Of a DNA stretch of 64,000 nucleotides, positions 61,777 to 64,000 are shown one piece after another (the stretch's first letter is position 1; each line of letters opens with the position of its first letter). Location: contig OZ241354.1 of the NCBI GenBank assembly GCA_965199945.1, forward strand, positions 62,001 through 126,000, read 5' to 3'. Position numbers and translations under genes: made by a program. Source of the stretch: VXYL01 sp965199945. GTDB lineage: Bacteria > Pseudomonadota > Gammaproteobacteria > Pseudomonadales > Azotimanducaceae. The notes beneath the pieces are model-generated. The model did not search any database. It worked only from the letters and a program-made list of their open reading frames with translations, and was not told the origin of the DNA.

Positions 61777-62706
61777 CTACCCCCTGCCCTTGCCGTTCTC
61801 CTTCTTCGACCGCAGCGGTTCCGGGTTGATGTCCAATCTCGGCATTCCGGGCGCGTTCACGTCGTAGCCGAAGCGCACTTTGTCCAACATCACCAGTGGA
61901 TCGCGCAGATCCACCATGCCCGGCCCCGCCGCCGAATAGCCGCCCTGGTAGCCGAGCACGCGCTGCAGGCGGCGCGGCATCTTGGCCACTTCCTCCCGGG
62001 GCACGCCGATGTACTGGTTCTCCTGCTGGCGCAGAAACGCCAGGTTGAAGTTCAGATTCACGGCCATGCGGCTCTCTTCGGTGGTGTTCGCGCCGCCGCC
62101 GTGCCACATGGCGCCCGTCCAGCCCACCAGCGAGCCGGCCTCCATTTCGATCTGCACCGTCTCCACCTCCGGCGGCTGCCGCACGGGCTGGTCGTGCCAC
62201 AGGTGCGACCCAGGCACCAAGTGCGTCGCGCCGTTCGCCTTCGTGAAGTTCTCCGCCGCGATCACCGTGTTGAAGAGGAAGGGCCGATGCGGACGCGGAA
62301 TCGGCCACAGGGTGTCGTCCTGATGCAGCGGCTGCGCCTTCGACCCCGGCAGCAGATCGAACAACACCGCCGCGGAAATCTGCGCCCGGTCCTGCAGCAC
62401 GCTCTGCACCAGCGCCAACATGCGCAGATCGCACACCAGATCGTCCACGCAGCGCGTCTTCCCCAGCAGATTGTGCGAGCGCACCGTGGTGCGCTCCGGC
62501 GGCAGCATCTCGCGCAGCGGGTTCACCTCGCGCCGCAGATCGTCGCGCAAGCGACGGGTGCGGTCGGCATCAAGCCAATCCGGAATCACCACGTAGCCTT
62601 GCTCCTCGATGGCCCGCAGCCACCCCCCGAGCTCCGGCAAGACCACCTCCTCGCCGTAGACTTCGACGACGTTCCCATCCGCGTTCGATTCGGCGACAGC
62701 AACCAA
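61777..62706 (-). CDS. PhyH-like Fe(II)/2-oxoglutarate dioxygenase
   Basis: A 309-residue dioxygenase. Metal ligands: His128 and Asp130 (LHQDD), distal His202 (AMWHGGG); 2-oxoglutarate Arg213 (ESRMAVN). A phytanoyl-CoA-hydroxylase-like protein. TTG start preceded by AGGGAGGG at 8 bases. Substrate unknown; second PhyH of the window and only distantly like the one at 2836. Confidence 0.9.
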   Translation of the reverse strand: MVAVAESNADGNVVEVYGEEVVLPELGGWLRAIEEQGYVVIPDWLDADRTRRLRDDLRREVNPLREMLPPERTTVRSHNLLGKTRCVDDLVCDLRMLALVQSVLQDRAQISAAVLFDLLPGSKAQPLHQDDTLWPIPRPHRPFLFNTVIAAENFTKANGATHLVPGSHLWHDQPVRQPPEVETVQIEMEAGSLVGWTGAMWHGGGANTTEESRMAVNLNFNLAFLRQQENQYIGVPREEVAKMPRRLQRVLGYQGGYSAAGPGMVDLRDPLVMLDKVRFGYDVNAPGMPRLDINPEPLRSKKENGKGRG

Positions 62707-62878
62707 TGGAAGACCCTCCCTGCTTACGTTTTCATCGGCCAGCTGCTTCGCTCTACGAGACGACACCAGCCTTCGGTGTTGAAGAAGCGCATGGGTTGAT
62801 TGTTGCATGGTTCCCGTGCAGGCGGCTCCAATTCTTCTGGATTGCGGTGCGCGCTTCGCGATCCGCCGGTTAGCATCT

Positions 62879-63433
62879 TCAAACAATGAGGCCAATCTCG
62901 TGCTTCGCCAGCACATCCGGCAGGTCTGGATGGTCCGGCAACATGCCGGACTCGCCCGCTTCGAGCTTGCCAATTCCGCGATCGAACACAGCGTAGACAT
63001 CCGCGCCGGTGAGCCGGGAGGCGTACAGCAGGCCATCGACATTCGCGTGTTCGGCATGAACAACCCTTCCGAACGCACGGCCGGCAGCGTGATTCCGCGC
63101 ATTGACCACATCCGTCGGCGCACCAAGCAAGGTGCATCCGTCGCGACGAAGATCGAGGAGCAGAAGTCTTGTTTCTGGCGTCGTCTGAATCCGTGCCCAG
63201 CCCCGCTCCGTGACTTCCACGAGCCCGATCTCCCGTCGCCGACGGCGCATGAACCGATCCCGCACGACAGTCTCGAGAAAAGCAGTGGCGAAGTCGGGGG
63301 AGGCATAGAGGACCGTGTAGGCGTCGTCCTTGCGACAGAAACGGGAGTCGGCTGGTGTAGTTCCCAGCACCGACGTCAGATGGCGACGCGGCATGATCCT
63401 GTAGCTCGGTGGAAGCTCGGCTTCCTTGTGCAC
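62879..63433 (-). CDS. RES-domain toxin
   Basis: A 184-residue RES protein of a type II toxin-antitoxin pair; RES toxins consume NAD+. Typical bits: SYRIMP, DSRFCRKDDAYTVLYASPD, ATAFLETVVRDRF and DGLLYASRLTGADVYAVFD. GTG start; antitoxin gene lies 34 bp upstream. A GAGG ribosome site is close to the start. Confidence 0.87.
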   Translation of the reverse strand: MHKEAELPPSYRIMPRRHLTSVLGTTPADSRFCRKDDAYTVLYASPDFATAFLETVVRDRFMRRRRREIGLVEVTERGWARIQTTPETRLLLLDLRRDGCTLLGAPTDVVNARNHAAGRAFGRVVHAEHANVDGLLYASRLTGADVYAVFDRGIGKLEAGESGMLPDHPDLPDVLAKHEIGLIV

Positions 63434-63467
63434 AGCCTCGATCCGGTCTGCGATTAGACAATCCCAG

Positions 63468-63986
63468 TCACGTGAAGGTCGTGCCGAACCCGGGAGCAGC
63501 GTTCAGGACGTCGTCAGCGCGACCAGCCAGCAGCTTGTCGAGGGGGCGTGCGGCCTCGTCGGCGAAGGGCCACACCTGAGTCAGAAACATCCACGCCAGT
63601 TCGGGGTCGCCAATGCAGTCCAGAACCCGGGCAAGGTTCGGCACAACCTTGCCCGGGCCGAGAATCTGCGCCGCGGGGATCGACAGGCCACGCTTGGTCG
63701 ACTTCCAAGCCAGGAGCGTTCCCTTCGCCGTCCAGTCGTAGACCGTTGTGCGCGAGACCTCCAAGCGCTCGGCGGCCTCCGAAACGCCGATGAGCTCCCG
63801 CCCCTTCGACCGCCGAACGATGAATGGCTCAAGCGGTGCCGGCACTGGGACCGAGGGATCGTCGCCAAGCACCTCGCATTGAGCGGCCGCCGTTTCCAAG
63901 GCGACGGCCACGGCCAAGCGTGCCTCCCGCGGGCGTTGGCGAAGGAAGTCCAGAGCGTTCCTCGACAACCCCGGAAGCCCCTCCAC
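63468..63986 (-). CDS. Xre/MbcA/ParS-type antitoxin
   Basis: At least 172 residues. The middle (67-100) is an excisionase/MerR-like helix-turn-helix (IGVSEAAERLEVSRTTVYDW); the end (about 120-165) is the toxin-binding domain LAWMFLTQVWPFADEAARPL. Pairs with the RES toxin. The frame stays open to the window edge at 64000, so the start may lie beyond it. Confidence 0.8.
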   Translation of the reverse strand: MEGLPGLSRNALDFLRQRPREARLAVAVALETAAAQCEVLGDDPSVPVPAPLEPFIVRRSKGRELIGVSEAAERLEVSRTTVYDWTAKGTLLAWKSTKRGLSIPAAQILGPGKVVPNLARVLDCIGDPELAWMFLTQVWPFADEAARPLDKLLAGRADDVLNAAPGFGTTFT

Positions 63987-64000
63987 GCGAAATCCGTCGG

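Overview
The window is high-GC DNA packed with genes on both strands, with many 4-bp or 8-bp start/stop overlaps. It looks like the chromosome of a Gram-negative proteobacterium. The evidence is two TonB-dependent receptors, an apolipoprotein N-acyltransferase, and the gene order miaB-phoH-ybeY-corC-lnt, which is typical of Gamma- and Betaproteobacteria. Two PhyH-type dioxygenases, two CaiB/BaiF CoA-transferase genes, a form II CoxL-type hydroxylase, a hydantoinase pair, an acyl-CoA carboxylase and a TPR-sulfotransferase suggest a metabolically versatile heterotroph that uses unusual acids, amides and cyclic ureides. A marine or host-associated lifestyle is only an inference.

Layout. 1-1.9 kb: end of an MBL-fold hydrolase and a hipBA toxin-antitoxin pair with a palindromic operator. 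2-13.6 kb: catabolic and housekeeping genes (enoyl-CoA hydratase, PhyH, amidase, methyltransferase, PfkB kinase, a PiT-like membrane protein, prolyl oligopeptidase, thioesterase, NUDIX, CoA transferase, DUF5678-like). 13.7-24.4 kb: hyuA/hyuB with a CHY zinc-finger gene, a MaoC double-hotdog protein, an orphan Vsr endonuclease, and a split acyl-CoA carboxylase (carboxyltransferase, 73-residue biotin carrier, biotin carboxylase) with a ketopantoate-reductase-like gene. 24.4-29.7 kb: a defence island with vapBC, a complete short type II CBASS (CD-NTase, E2-like protein, patatin effector), a divergent one-chain HTH-Zn-peptidase regulator, and a PIN protein. A deleted copy of the left-hand vapBC sequences closes the island on the right. 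29.9-46 kb: TonB receptor 1 with a textbook terminator, a broken ATPase gene under a palindrome, Rieske protein, glyA, DNA methyltransferase, GyrI-like protein, GPH sugar transporter with a G10 tract, a lone lasso-type B2 protein, and TonB receptor 2 followed by TPR-sulfotransferase and ferritin-like genes. 46-51 kb: an unknown two-gene membrane module and a coxG-S-L-M operon. 51-56.6 kb: the lnt-to-miaB envelope/RNA operon. 56.6-64 kb: a double CoA transferase, an unknown possible diiron protein, a DUF4143-type ATPase behind a 30-bp palindrome, a second PhyH dioxygenase, and a RES/Xre-type toxin-antitoxin pair.

How the genes work together. The clearest functional unit is the CBASS operon. 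The CD-NTase would make a cyclic nucleotide, the E2-like protein would prime the synthase by conjugation, and the patatin would degrade membrane lipid. The divergent regulator shares the 78-bp promoter region with the CD-NTase and carries both the repressor and the peptidase in one chain. This fits a fused form of the two-protein CapH/CapP switch known from other CBASS loci. That idea, the vapBC scar bounding the island, and the long palindromes in front of two unrelated AAA-type ATPase genes are the most rewarding things to follow up. No rRNA, tRNA, CRISPR array or complete insertion sequence was seen.
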